A DNA stretch of 64,000 nt from NCBI RefSeq assembly GCF_014196255.1, contig NZ_JACIDH010000001.1:248001-312000 (forward strand), in the 5' to 3' direction. Position 1 is the stretch's first letter. Each line of letters starts with the position of its first letter. Below, in pieces: positions 37,136-46,357 of the stretch. The notes beneath the pieces are model-generated. The model did not search any database and was not told the DNA's origin. It saw nothing but the letters and a program-made list of their open reading frames with translations. The DNA comes from Sphingomonas pseudosanguinis (GTDB taxonomy: Bacteria > Pseudomonadota > Alphaproteobacteria > Sphingomonadales > Sphingomonadaceae). The position numbers and the translations under genes are program-made.

Positions 37136-37629
37136 GCGCCCCGTCCGGAGACATCCAGGTCGTCGTGTTCGGCCTGGGCGAGGAGGAATTTGCCCTGCCG
37201 GTGACGGCGGTGCGCGAAATCCTGGACCATCGTCCCGCCTATCGGATGCCGGGCGCACCCGCCTGGTTCCTGGGGCTGACCGATGTGCGCGGCGATTCGG
37301 TGCCGATGGTCGACCTGCGCGTGCGGCTGGGGATGATCGCGGCGGATACGACGCTGGCGACCCGTATCCTGGTCGTTGACATTCCCCAGGGCCAGGACGG
37401 CACGCCCGCGATGGCGCTGGGTCTGGTCGTCGACCGGGTGCTGGATGTCAGCACCTTCGGCCCCGACGCGATCGAAGCCTCGCCCGACATTGGCGGCCGC
37501 TGGCGGTCCGACCAGATCGCGGCGATCCTGCGCCGCGGCACGGGCTTCGTCGCGCTACTCGACCCGGCGCGCCTGTTCGCGGGCACCGACGGCGTGAATG
37601 CCCTGAACGGACTGGGCCTGGCGGCCTGA
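37132..37629 (+). CDS. cheW: CheW-type coupling protein (second copy)
   Basis: A 165-residue CheW fold: [56 protein letters not shown] and [14 protein letters not shown]. The start overlaps the stop of the second MCP in ATGA fashion. Only modestly similar to the first CheW. Confidence 0.93.
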   Translation: MSAPSGDIQVVVFGLGEEEFALPVTAVREILDHRPAYRMPGAPAWFLGLTDVRGDSVPMVDLRVRLGMIAADTTLATRILVVDIPQGQDGTPAMALGLVVDRVLDVSTFGPDAIEASPDIGGRWRSDQIAAILRRGTGFVALLDPARLFAGTDGVNALNGLGLAA

Positions 37630-37705
37630 TCCCTCGCTACGCCGGCCGCCATGTCGTGACGTGGTGGCCGGCCGATCTTCCACGGACGACATAGGAGCCG
37701 TCTTC

Positions 37706-38557
37706 TTGAGCAATCTGGCCCGTCAGGCGGTGATGTCCGATGCGCTTCGGCGCAGCGATTTCGATCGCATCGCCACCTATGTCTACCGCGAATGCGGCAT
37801 CCGCCTGCCGCCGGTGAAGATCACGATGATCGAGGGGCGGTTGCGCCGACGGGTGCGCGCGAACGGCCATAGCAGCCTGGGCGATTATTGCGGCTGGCTG
37901 TTCGACGGCGACAATCTGGCGACCGAGCGCGAGCATCTGTTGAACGCGGTCACGACCAACAAGACCGACTTTTTTCGCGAGCCCAGGCATTTCGATTATC
38001 TGGTCGGCACCGCGCTGCCCGCGATGCGCGATGCGGGCATCGGCCGACTGCGCGTGTGGAGCGCGGCCTGCTCGACCGGTGCTGAGCCCTATACGCTGGC
38101 CATGCTGCTCGACGCCTTCGCGCAGGATCGCCAGGGCCCCGATTACGGCATCCTCGCCACCGACCTGGACAGCGAAGTGCTGCGCATCGCCCGGCGCGGC
38201 GTCTATCCCGCGGCGATGCTCGATCCCGTGCCGGCGGCGTTGCGCGCGCGCTATGCGATGCGCGCCAACGATCCCAAGCGCGGCGAGATGCGGATCGCGG
38301 CCAATCTGCGCGCCGCGATCGGCTTTGCCCAGATGAACCTGATGGACGAACGCTATCCGGTCGGCGATCCGATGGACATCGTCTTCTGCCGCAACGTCCT
38401 GATCTATTTCGACAAGCCGACCCAGGAAAAGGTCGTGCGACGCCTGACCGAATGCCTGCGCCCCGGCGGCCTGCTGTTCCTGGGCCATTCGGAGTCGATC
38501 GCCGGCTTCGACCTGCCGCTCAAGACGGTCGCCAACACCGTTTTCGCACGGGTCTGA
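37706..38557 (+). CDS. cheR: Chemotaxis protein methyltransferase CheR
   Basis: Methylates glutamates on receptor signalling helices with S-adenosylmethionine. The 283-residue protein has the N-terminal helical domain ([16 protein letters not shown]), [14 protein letters not shown], and the SAM-binding core [16 protein letters not shown] with [14 protein letters not shown] and [15 protein letters not shown] 37706 is chosen because AGGAG lies eight bases upstream; ATG 37733 would trim nine residues. Confidence 0.95.
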   Translation: MSNLARQAVMSDALRRSDFDRIATYVYRECGIRLPPVKITMIEGRLRRRVRANGHSSLGDYCGWLFDGDNLATEREHLLNAVTTNKTDFFREPRHFDYLVGTALPAMRDAGIGRLRVWSAACSTGAEPYTLAMLLDAFAQDRQGPDYGILATDLDSEVLRIARRGVYPAAMLDPVPAALRARYAMRANDPKRGEMRIAANLRAAIGFAQMNLMDERYPVGDPMDIVFCRNVLIYFDKPTQEKVVRRLTECLRPGGLLFLGHSESIAGFDLPLKTVANTVFARV

Positions 38558-38561
38558 CGCG

Positions 38562-39635
38562 ATGAAGAAGATTCGTGTGCTGATCATCGACGACAGCGCC
38601 AGCGTCCGCCAGGCGATGACCGCGATCCTGTCCGCCGATCCGCAGATCGAGGTGATCGCCGCCGCCGCCGATCCCTTCGCCGCTGCCCGCTACATCCAGG
38701 AAGAGGTGCCCGACGTCATCACGCTGGACGTCGAGATGCCGCGCATGGACGGTATCACCTTCCTGCGCAAACTGATGGCGCAGCGGCCGGTGCCGGTCGT
38801 CATGTGCTCCTCGCTGGTCGAGGAAGGGTCGGAGACGTTGCTCCAGGCGCTGGAGGCGGGGGCGGTCGACGTCATCCTGAAGCCGCGCGTCGGGGTCGCC
38901 GATCATCTGGCCGAGGCGCATATGATGATCCGCGAGACGGTGAAGGGCGCCGCCACCGCGCGGCTGGGCGCGCGTCGCCAGACCCGCACCGCGTCCCCTG
39001 CGCAGAAGCTGACCGCCGATGCCGTCCTGCCGCCGCCCACCGGCCGCGCGATGAGCCGCACGACCGAGATGGTGGTGTGCATCGGCGCCTCGACCGGGGG
39101 GACCGAGGCGCTGCGTGAGATATTGGAGGCGCTGCCCGCCAATTCGCCGGGCGTCGTGATCGTCCAGCATATGCCGGAGAGCTTCACCCGCGCCTTTGCC
39201 CGGCGGCTCGACGGGCTGTGCCAGGTCGACGTCAAGGAAGCCGAGGACGGCGACACGGTGATGCGCGGCCGGGTGCTGATCGCGCCGGGCGGGCTGCGCC
39301 ACACTATGCTGGAGCGGCAGGGCGCACGTTATGTCGTGTCGGTGCGCGAAGGGCCGCTGGTGTCGCGCCATCGTCCCTCGGTCGACGTGCTGTTCCGCTC
39401 GGCGGCGCGCAATGCGGGGGCCAATGCGGTCGGCATCATCCTGACCGGCATGGGCGATGACGGCGCGCGCGGGCTGCTGGAAATGAAACAGGCGGGCGCG
39501 CGCACCTTCGCGCAGGACGAGGCGACGTCGATCGTGTTCGGCATGCCCAAGGAAGCGATCGCGCGCGGCGCGGCCGACAAGATCATCCCGCTGGGCAGCG
39601 TCGCGCGCGAACTGCTGCACGCCACCGCCCGCTGA
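38562..39635 (+). CDS. cheB: Protein-glutamate methylesterase/deamidase CheB
   Basis: Removes receptor methyl groups when phosphorylated. A 357-residue two-domain protein: receiver ([11 protein letters not shown], phospho-Asp in [14 protein letters not shown]) and esterase with the Ser-His-Asp triad in [19 protein letters not shown] and [10 protein letters not shown]. Starts five bases after cheR stops. Confidence 0.97.
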   Translation: MKKIRVLIIDDSASVRQAMTAILSADPQIEVIAAAADPFAAARYIQEEVPDVITLDVEMPRMDGITFLRKLMAQRPVPVVMCSSLVEEGSETLLQALEAGAVDVILKPRVGVADHLAEAHMMIRETVKGAATARLGARRQTRTASPAQKLTADAVLPPPTGRAMSRTTEMVVCIGASTGGTEALREILEALPANSPGVVIVQHMPESFTRAFARRLDGLCQVDVKEAEDGDTVMRGRVLIAPGGLRHTMLERQGARYVVSVREGPLVSRHRPSVDVLFRSAARNAGANAVGIILTGMGDDGARGLLEMKQAGARTFAQDEATSIVFGMPKEAIARGAADKIIPLGSVARELLHATAR

Positions 39636-39654
39636 CCGGAGAGGACACGCCACC

Positions 39655-41364
39655 ATGTTTATGGAACGCATCACGCCCGATTCGGTGATCCTGACGCCGG
39701 TCGTCGCGCTGGCCGACCAGCTGGAAGCGGAGATGAGCGGGCTGGAGGATGCGTTCCGACAGACCGGCGAGACGCTGGCCTCCGCGATCGACACGATCGA
39801 CGGCATGGCGCGCGGCGTCGCCGACATCCGCCGGTCGCTGTCGCCCGAGACGGCAGGGGCGGCGGTCGAGCGGTTGCGCCAGGTCGCCTATCGCCTGACC
39901 GCGCTGCCCGTGATCCAGCGCCGCCGCGCGGTGGAGGTCGAGACGCTGACCGGCCGCGCGCGCGAACTGCGCCGCCTGTTGGAAGAGGTCGGCACCATCC
40001 TGAAGCTGCTCGGCATCTATGGGATGAACATCAAGATCGCCTCGTCGGGCGAGGCGGCGTTCTTCAACTTCGTCGTCGGCATGGACGAGAAGCTGGCGAG
40101 CGGCCGGCAGGAACTGCACCATATCGAAAAGGAGCTGGACCAGTTCGGGCAGGTGGTCAGCGAGGTGCAGAAGGCCGATCGCTCGCTCGCCGCCGAATGC
40201 CAGCGTGCAGGGGATGCCCTGCCGACCGAGCTGACGAGCAACGCCAACGCGCTGCAGGAGCATGTCGAGGCGGTGATGCGCATGACCGACGAGGCCGATG
40301 GCGTCATGCGCACGGTGCAGGGCGAGGTCGCGCGTATCCTGGGCGCGATCCAGATCGGCGACAGCGTGCGCCAGCGTGCCGAACATGGCATCACGATCCT
40401 GCGCCGGATCGCCGCGCACGATGCGGGCGAGATGGCCGTGCCCGTTTATGCATCGGCGCATATGGCGCGGCTGGTGGCGGCGCAGCTGGAGGCGATGGCG
40501 GCGGATTTCGGGCAGGAGATCAACGCGATCGTGCCCTCGCTCGAACGGCTGGGGCCGCTCGCCGACACGCTGCGCATGCTGCTGGAAGCGAACGGCGGCG
40601 ATGACGGGCGGATTCTGGTCGAGCTGGAGACCGGCATCGCCAAGCTGGGCCATGTCACCGACCAGCTTTGCCAGGCCGATGCGCAGCTGGCCGAATTGAC
40701 GGGCTTTGTCGGGCAGACGCTGGCCGATCTGACCAGCGGGCTGGCACGTATCCAGAATATCGCGGTCAATGTGCAGGACATCTCGACCAACACCCAGCTG
40801 CTGTGCCGGCGGCACGGCACGCTGGGCCGTGCGGTGGCGGTGATCGCCAAGGAGGTGGCGCCGTGCGCCAGCCGCCTCGACCAGTTGAGCATCGCGGTCG
40901 GGCAGCTGATCGGCGTGCTGGCCGCGATCGATCTGGTCCAGGATGCCGGCGCGGCGGATACCCGCCATGTGCTCAGCGATGCGCTGACCGTGGTGCGCGG
41001 CGCGTGCGACAGCTCGGGCGCGGCGATGGCGCGCGCCGGGGGGCAGGCGCTGCGCATCGCCGCCTCGCTGGAGGCGACGGCCAGCGATCTGGCGCAGCAG
41101 CGCGGCTTCGTCGAGACGCTGCGTCTGGCCGGGCAGTCGCTGTCGCTCTATGCCGATCATGTCGCGCCCCCGGTCGATCCGGATGGCGGCTTCAGCGAGG
41201 CGGATGAGGAATCCCTGCGCGAGCTGATGCCATGGGCCGCGCGGCTTTATACGATGGCGTGCGAGCGCGACATCCATGCCGCCTTCCTGCGGCCCGGCAT
41301 GGCACCCATGGCGGCGCCCGTCTCGGCCGTGACCTTCGACGACGATGATGACGGGCTGTTTTGA
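39655..41364 (+). CDS. Large helical protein of unknown function in the che operon
   Basis: A 569-residue protein rich in Ala, Leu, Glu and Arg, without signal peptide or transmembrane segment. Most of it reads as long amphipathic helices, for instance ERLRQVAYRLTALPVIQRR, ELRRLLEEVGTILKLLGIY and LARIQNIAVNVQDISTNTQL. There is a distant look of MCP signalling helices but no receptor hairpin tip and no HAMP. The C-terminus is acidic (FDDDDDGLF). It begins 19 bases after cheB with GGAGAGG upstream and ends the operon. It may be a soluble receptor, a coupling scaffold or an output partner. Not recognised. Confidence 0.75.
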   Translation: MFMERITPDSVILTPVVALADQLEAEMSGLEDAFRQTGETLASAIDTIDGMARGVADIRRSLSPETAGAAVERLRQVAYRLTALPVIQRRRAVEVETLTGRARELRRLLEEVGTILKLLGIYGMNIKIASSGEAAFFNFVVGMDEKLASGRQELHHIEKELDQFGQVVSEVQKADRSLAAECQRAGDALPTELTSNANALQEHVEAVMRMTDEADGVMRTVQGEVARILGAIQIGDSVRQRAEHGITILRRIAAHDAGEMAVPVYASAHMARLVAAQLEAMAADFGQEINAIVPSLERLGPLADTLRMLLEANGGDDGRILVELETGIAKLGHVTDQLCQADAQLAELTGFVGQTLADLTSGLARIQNIAVNVQDISTNTQLLCRRHGTLGRAVAVIAKEVAPCASRLDQLSIAVGQLIGVLAAIDLVQDAGAADTRHVLSDALTVVRGACDSSGAAMARAGGQALRIAASLEATASDLAQQRGFVETLRLAGQSLSLYADHVAPPVDPDGGFSEADEESLRELMPWAARLYTMACERDIHAAFLRPGMAPMAAPVSAVTFDDDDDGLF

Positions 41365-41407
41365 CGCCTGTCTGATGTCTTGGTGAAAACAATTTCACAT
41401 CCTTAGG

Positions 41408-41433
41408 GGAAGCCAATCGCCGTCCCCATCGTT
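41408..41433 (+). promoter_or_regulatory. Possible EcfG-type promoter upstream of poxB
   Basis: GGAAGC (41408), a 16-base spacer, then CGTT (41430). This is one base away from the GGAAC-N16-CGTT pattern of general-stress sigma factor EcfG in alphaproteobacteria and lies about 65 bases before poxB. Weak evidence. Confidence 0.3.
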
Positions 41434-41497
41434 TCGCTGATGCAGCATGGGCAGGCCCCTCTGGCGGCCGCCCCCTTCAGCAATGGGATGATGGCAC

Positions 41498-43222
41498 ATG
41501 GCCGAGACGATCGCCGACCTTCTGAACCGGACCCTGGTCGAAGCCGGGGTGGAGCGCATCTGGGGCGTGACGGGCGACAGCCTGAACGCGCTGAACGACA
41601 GCCTGCGCAAGTCGGGCCAGATCGACTGGATGCATGTCCGCAACGAGGAGGCGGGGGCTTTCGCCGCCGGGGCCGAGGCCGCGGCGACCGGCGCGCTGGC
41701 GGTCTGTGCCGGCAGCTGCGGTCCGGGCAATCTCCACCTGATCAACGGCCTGTACGACTGCCACCGCAACCGCGTGCCGGTGCTGGCGATCGCGGCGCAC
41801 ATCCCGTCGAGCGAGATCGGCCTCAGCTATTTCCAGGAAACCCATCCGACCGAGCTGTTCCGCGAATGCAGCCATTTCTGCGAGATGGTGCAGGACGCCC
41901 GGCAGATGCCCGAAATCCTCCACCGCGTGATCCGCACCGCCATCGGCGAGCGCGGGGTGGCGGTGCTGGTCATCCCCGGCGACGTCGCATTGCAAACGGC
42001 CCCCGAAACCCGCGCGGTGCCCTTCCCGCCGCTCGCCGCGCCGCGCATCCTGCCCGATGACGGCGTGCTGGCGCAGGTCGCCGAGCTGCTGAACGGGTCG
42101 AAGGCGGTAACGATGCTGTGCGGTGCGGGCACGGCGGGCGCGCATGACGAGGTCGTCGCACTCGCCGCCGCGCTGAAGGCGCCGATCGTCCATGCCTATC
42201 GCGGCAAGGAATGGATCGAGTGGGACAATCCGTACGATGTCGGGATGACCGGGCTGATCGGCTTTTCCTCGGGCTATCATGCGATGATGGATTGCGACAC
42301 GCTGCTGATGCTCGGCACCGATTTTCCCTATCGCAACTTCTATCCCGAAAAGGCCAGGGTCGTGCAGATCGACCGCGATCCCGGTGCGCTGGGCCGGCGC
42401 GTGCCGATCGACCTCGGCGTCGTCGCCGATGTGCGCGAGGCGGCGCGCGGCCTGTTGCCGCTGATCCGGGACGGCCGCGACGACCGGTTCCTGGAGAAGG
42501 CGCGCGCGCATTACCGCGATGCGCGCAAAGGACTGGACGACCTCGCCACGCCGCGCAAGGAGGACCAGCCGCTCCATCCGCAATATGTCGCCCGGCTGGT
42601 CGACCGGATCGCGGCCGACGATGCGGTCTTCACCGCCGATGTCGGTACGCCCGCCGTCTGGGCGGCGCGCTATCTGACGATGAACGGCAAGCGGCGGCTG
42701 ATCGGGTCGTTCAACCATGGCTCGATGGCCAATGCGCTGCCCCAGGCGCTGGGTGTGCAGGGCGCGTATGCGGGGCGGCAGGTGGTGTCGCTGTCGGGCG
42801 ATGGCGGTCTGGCCATGCTGATGGGCGACATGCTGACGGCGGTGCAGATGCGGTTGCCGATCAAGGTCGTCGTCTTCAACAACGCCTCGCTGGGCTTCGT
42901 CCAGATGGAGCAGAAGGCGGCCGGCTATGTCGACACCAATGTCTCGCTGCAAAATCCCGACTTCGCCGCGATCGCGCGCGAAATGGGGTATCTGGGCGTG
43001 CGCGTCACCCGCTCCGACGCGCTGGAGGCGGCGTTGCGCCAGGCGTTCGCGCATGACGGCCCGGCGCTGGTCGATGTCGTGACCGAGACGCAGGAACTGA
43101 TCATGCCGCCCAAGATCCAGGCCGAGCAGGTGAAGGGCTTCAGCCTCTACGCCGCGCGCGCGGTGCTGAGCGGGCGGGGTGACGAGGTGCTGGAGCTGGC
43201 CAAGGCCAATCTGTTCCGGTGA
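41498..43222 (+). CDS. poxB: Pyruvate dehydrogenase (quinone) / PoxB-type thiamine-diphosphate enzyme
   Basis: A 574-residue member of the ThDP acetolactate-synthase-like family, closest in layout to PoxB, which oxidises pyruvate to acetate and passes electrons to quinone. N-terminal ERIWGVTGDSLNALND, catalytic glutamate in RNEEAGAFAAGAEA, middle FAD/Rossmann-like part (TLLMLGTDFPYRNFYP), and ThDP motif GDGGLAMLMGDMLTAV ... VVFNNASLGF. The C-terminal membrane helix of E. coli PoxB is not obvious, so lipid activation may differ. An ATG at 41498 lies after a 130-bp promoter region. A small membrane protein gene overlaps its stop. Confidence 0.92.
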   Translation: MAETIADLLNRTLVEAGVERIWGVTGDSLNALNDSLRKSGQIDWMHVRNEEAGAFAAGAEAAATGALAVCAGSCGPGNLHLINGLYDCHRNRVPVLAIAAHIPSSEIGLSYFQETHPTELFRECSHFCEMVQDARQMPEILHRVIRTAIGERGVAVLVIPGDVALQTAPETRAVPFPPLAAPRILPDDGVLAQVAELLNGSKAVTMLCGAGTAGAHDEVVALAAALKAPIVHAYRGKEWIEWDNPYDVGMTGLIGFSSGYHAMMDCDTLLMLGTDFPYRNFYPEKARVVQIDRDPGALGRRVPIDLGVVADVREAARGLLPLIRDGRDDRFLEKARAHYRDARKGLDDLATPRKEDQPLHPQYVARLVDRIAADDAVFTADVGTPAVWAARYLTMNGKRRLIGSFNHGSMANALPQALGVQGAYAGRQVVSLSGDGGLAMLMGDMLTAVQMRLPIKVVVFNNASLGFVQMEQKAAGYVDTNVSLQNPDFAAIAREMGYLGVRVTRSDALEAALRQAFAHDGPALVDVVTETQELIMPPKIQAEQVKGFSLYAARAVLSGRGDEVLELAKANLFR

Positions 43223-43770
43223 CGCCGCGCCCGGCCCTGCGCGCCTGGGTCACCGCGCGGTGGCCGCTGACCGAGACGATCCGCACGGTCGCGTTCATCG
43301 CGCGCTGTACCGGCGCGGCGGTGGCGGCGCTGGTCATCGCGCAGCAATGGCACCTGAACCACCCCGTCTGGGCCAGCGTCTCGGCGCTGGTCGTCTCGCA
43401 GGATCAGCTGGGCGACACCAACCGCTCGCTGGCGTGGCGGATCGCAGGGACGATGATCGGCGTCGGTGTGGCGATCCTGGTTGCGCTCGTGATGACGGGG
43501 GCGAGCGCGGTGGCGATGCTGGCGGTCGCGGTCGGCATCACCTCGGCGATCGCCCGGCTGCGCAGCGAGCTTCGGCTGTGCATGTGGACGGCGGTGATCG
43601 TCCTCCTGACCGTGCCCGCCGGCGGCTCGGTGCTGTCCGCCGCGCTCGACCGCGCGCAGGAGGTGCTGCTGGGCGTCGCGGTCGGGGCGGTGCTGCACTG
43701 GGGTGCCGACCGGCTGCTCTTCCGGCGGAAGGAGCAGCCGGAGGCGGTCACGGCATCGGCGTCACCGTGA
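43219..43770 (+). CDS. FUSC-like small membrane protein
   Basis: A 183-residue protein with about four to five hydrophobic segments, such as AAVAALVIAQQWHLNHPVWA, GTMIGVGVAILVALVM and LCMWTAVIVLLTVPAGG. The pattern matches the FUSC (fusaric-acid resistance/aromatic acid exporter) membrane half. GTG start at 43219 overlaps the poxB stop. The 3' end overlaps the convergent glycosidase gene by 23 bases. Substrate unknown. Confidence 0.8.
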   Translation: MTPRPALRAWVTARWPLTETIRTVAFIARCTGAAVAALVIAQQWHLNHPVWASVSALVVSQDQLGDTNRSLAWRIAGTMIGVGVAILVALVMTGASAVAMLAVAVGITSAIARLRSELRLCMWTAVIVLLTVPAGGSVLSAALDRAQEVLLGVAVGAVLHWGADRLLFRRKEQPEAVTASASP

Positions 43771-46357
43771 TCCGGTCGATATTGGGCGCATAGGCCGAAC
43801 GCAGCAGCACGCCGGGCCAGGTCTGCGAGGCATAGCTGCGGCCATCCCAATCGGGCTGTTCCTCGCCCGCGATCCGGATGCTGTTGGCCCCCGCGCGCAA
43901 GGTGACCGGCACGGTCATCTCCCACCAGTTATTGGCGTGGAAGCTGTTGGGGAAGGTCGCCAGTACGGGCTTGGCACCGTTGACGGAAATGCGTGCGGTG
44001 CGGGCGAGGGGGTCTGGGTTGTAATGCGTCGCCTTGGACTGTTCGTCGTTGGAGAAGCGGATGGTCAGCGCGTAGGTGCCCGCCTTGTCCACCGTCACAT
44101 TCGGGAAGGTCAGCGTGTTGCCGTTGCCCGGCGCGCCGCCGATGTCGAACACCGCCCGGCCGCCACTGGCGAGCGACACCGCCCCGATCCGCGCGCTGCC
44201 CGCGACCTGCGCGGCTTCGGCCTCGTAATGGCGGGACGCGGCGTCGGGGGCGGGGGCGACGCGCAAGGTGCGGAGCGTCGCGAGCGGCCCCGTCACCACG
44301 ACCTTGTTGATCCCGCCGAGCAGGAAGGCGGTCTCGCCAGTGATCGGGCGGCCATTGACCGTCATCCGAACCCGCCCGCGCGCGTCGGGCGTCAGCCGCG
44401 CCAGACCGTCCTGCGCGCCATATACCCAGAAGGTCGCCCGGCCGTCCTTCACCATCGCGTCGCGCACGTCATAGGTGGCGGTCGTCTCGGCCGGATCGGC
44501 GGCGGTCAGGGTGATACGGTCGACGAGCGCATTACCGCGCGTTTGCCGCCGCCCATCCAGGCTGCGCGTCGCGAGCGTCAATATGTGGCGACCCTGCGGC
44601 AGCGAGACGACCGTATCGACATGGTCAAGGACCGAGGGCTTGTAGCCGAGCGGCAGCAGGAGTTCGGTCTCGCCCGCCGCCTGGTTGTCGATGCGCAGGA
44701 AGACGTTGGTCGGCCCCTGCGCCTCGGCCAGCGGGTCCTTGTTGAAAGTACTGGCCAGCACACGCAGATCGTAGCGGCCGGCGCGCGGTACATCGACCGC
44801 GAAGTCGAGTGCGGCGTCGGCGCCGGTCTTGAACCCCTCGACCGTATAGGCACCCGAGACGTGGAAGCGGTCGACATTCTTGGGCGAACCCTCGGGGCCG
44901 CGGATGCTCAGGCCGGTGCCGCGCCGGGTCGCCGTTTCCGCCTCGTAATCCTGGGTCCAGGGAATTGCGACCGGGGCGGGGCGCGCACCCTCGGCGGGGG
45001 TCACGACCAGTTCATAGGCGGCTTCCTCGTGCAAAGCCGGCAGCCCGTCCCGGCCGAAGGTCAGCGCCACGCCGCCGTCGCGCACCGGCAGGATGCGATC
45101 GGCCAGGACGGCAGGCGGGGTGGAATCGCCAAGCTGCCCGGTCCAGCCGATCATCCGCACCCGCACGCGGACATTCGCGCCGAAAGCGGCGGGGAGGCGG
45201 TTCAGCGCGATGGTCGCATCGCCGCTCTTGCCGCCGAACAATATGCGCGACTGGCGACGCGCAGGGTCGAGCGTCGCGACGCCCTGCAGCGTATAGCTCT
45301 GGTCGGGATGCGGCGGGGTGACGGCCAGCGTATGGCCGCTCATCGTCGTATAGGCGTTGAGCAGCCACCATTGCCCGTTGCCGCGATTGGCCTGGACGGC
45401 GGAATCGCTCAGATTGCCGTCGATATTCCAATAGGCGATGTCGGCATCGACCTTGGAATCCTCGATCGCCGCCACCCATTGCACCATCTGGCCGGGAACC
45501 GAGGTGTGGTAGTTATAGGCATATTCGTTGATGTTGATGGGCAGATGGCGGCCCTGCCAGCTGGTCCCGGCGAACAGCCGATCCTCCCACGCGCGATATT
45601 TCCGCACGCTGGTGCGCACCGTCGCGGGATTGCTGAGTTCGTGCCACGTCACGATGTCGGGCATGGTGTCCGCCGCGATGGCGTGGCGCAGGAAACCCTC
45701 GACCTCGGGGTAGAGGATGCTGGTGTTCGGTCCCGCGATCCGCGCGCCCGGCAGTTCCTGGCGGATCATGCGCACTGCACGATCCCAGGCGTCGTTGAAC
45801 GCGGTCGGGTCCTTCTGCCACCGCACATTGTTGCAGCTCTTGGGACCTTCGGCGAACATGTTCCCATCGGGCTCGTTATAGGGCACGAGGACGATGCGGT
45901 CGCGGTAGCGCTTGTCCATGCCCTTCACTTGGCGGACCTGGGCGCGTAGCTTTTCGATATAGGCGGTGACCGATTGCGCGCAGTCGCCGGTCTTCCAGTT
46001 ATACGGAAACTCGCGGTTGATGTCGGTCATGTAGATATAGGTGTCGCCGCCCGACGCGTCGGTCAGCAGCGTCGACACCTCCAACGCGTCGGCGCCGGGA
46101 TGCTGCGGCCCATCCTGTGCCTTGGTCGAGACGGTGCGCAGGCCGATGCCCTCGACCAGATTGGGATGCGGCAGGCGCGCGTCATAGAGGCCATAGAGCG
46201 TCCCCGACGCCCCGCCATGAAAGGCGCCGGTGTCGCCCGCCATGTCGACCTCCAACCGCTCCTGCGCGATGGCGGGCAGGGCGGCGGAGCCGAGAAGGGC
46301 TGCCAGCAACAGGCGAAGCGGGGAGGACATGAGGCGGGCTTTCGTTGAGGGGGTCAT
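43748..46357 (-). CDS. Exported clan-A-like glycoside hydrolase with carbohydrate-binding modules
   Basis: An 869-residue protein with a signal peptide ending near AALPAIAQ. Residues about 40-370 look like a TIM-barrel glycosidase of clan GH-A: acid/base motif VPYNEPDGNMF, WHELSNPATV, and nucleophile-type ININEYAYN, GH39-like in feel. Two later beta-rich regions with DYEAETA and HYEAEAAQV starts resemble CBM6/CBM35 modules that bind plant polysaccharides. Start ATG 46357 overlaps the transporter stop (ATGA); ATG 46330 is the alternative. The exact GH family is unproven. Likely acts in the periplasm or outside. Confidence 0.85.
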   Translation of the reverse strand: MTPSTKARLMSSPLRLLLAALLGSAALPAIAQERLEVDMAGDTGAFHGGASGTLYGLYDARLPHPNLVEGIGLRTVSTKAQDGPQHPGADALEVSTLLTDASGGDTYIYMTDINREFPYNWKTGDCAQSVTAYIEKLRAQVRQVKGMDKRYRDRIVLVPYNEPDGNMFAEGPKSCNNVRWQKDPTAFNDAWDRAVRMIRQELPGARIAGPNTSILYPEVEGFLRHAIAADTMPDIVTWHELSNPATVRTSVRKYRAWEDRLFAGTSWQGRHLPININEYAYNYHTSVPGQMVQWVAAIEDSKVDADIAYWNIDGNLSDSAVQANRGNGQWWLLNAYTTMSGHTLAVTPPHPDQSYTLQGVATLDPARRQSRILFGGKSGDATIALNRLPAAFGANVRVRVRMIGWTGQLGDSTPPAVLADRILPVRDGGVALTFGRDGLPALHEEAAYELVVTPAEGARPAPVAIPWTQDYEAETATRRGTGLSIRGPEGSPKNVDRFHVSGAYTVEGFKTGADAALDFAVDVPRAGRYDLRVLASTFNKDPLAEAQGPTNVFLRIDNQAAGETELLLPLGYKPSVLDHVDTVVSLPQGRHILTLATRSLDGRRQTRGNALVDRITLTAADPAETTATYDVRDAMVKDGRATFWVYGAQDGLARLTPDARGRVRMTVNGRPITGETAFLLGGINKVVVTGPLATLRTLRVAPAPDAASRHYEAEAAQVAGSARIGAVSLASGGRAVFDIGGAPGNGNTLTFPNVTVDKAGTYALTIRFSNDEQSKATHYNPDPLARTARISVNGAKPVLATFPNSFHANNWWEMTVPVTLRAGANSIRIAGEEQPDWDGRSYASQTWPGVLLRSAYAPNIDRITVTPMP

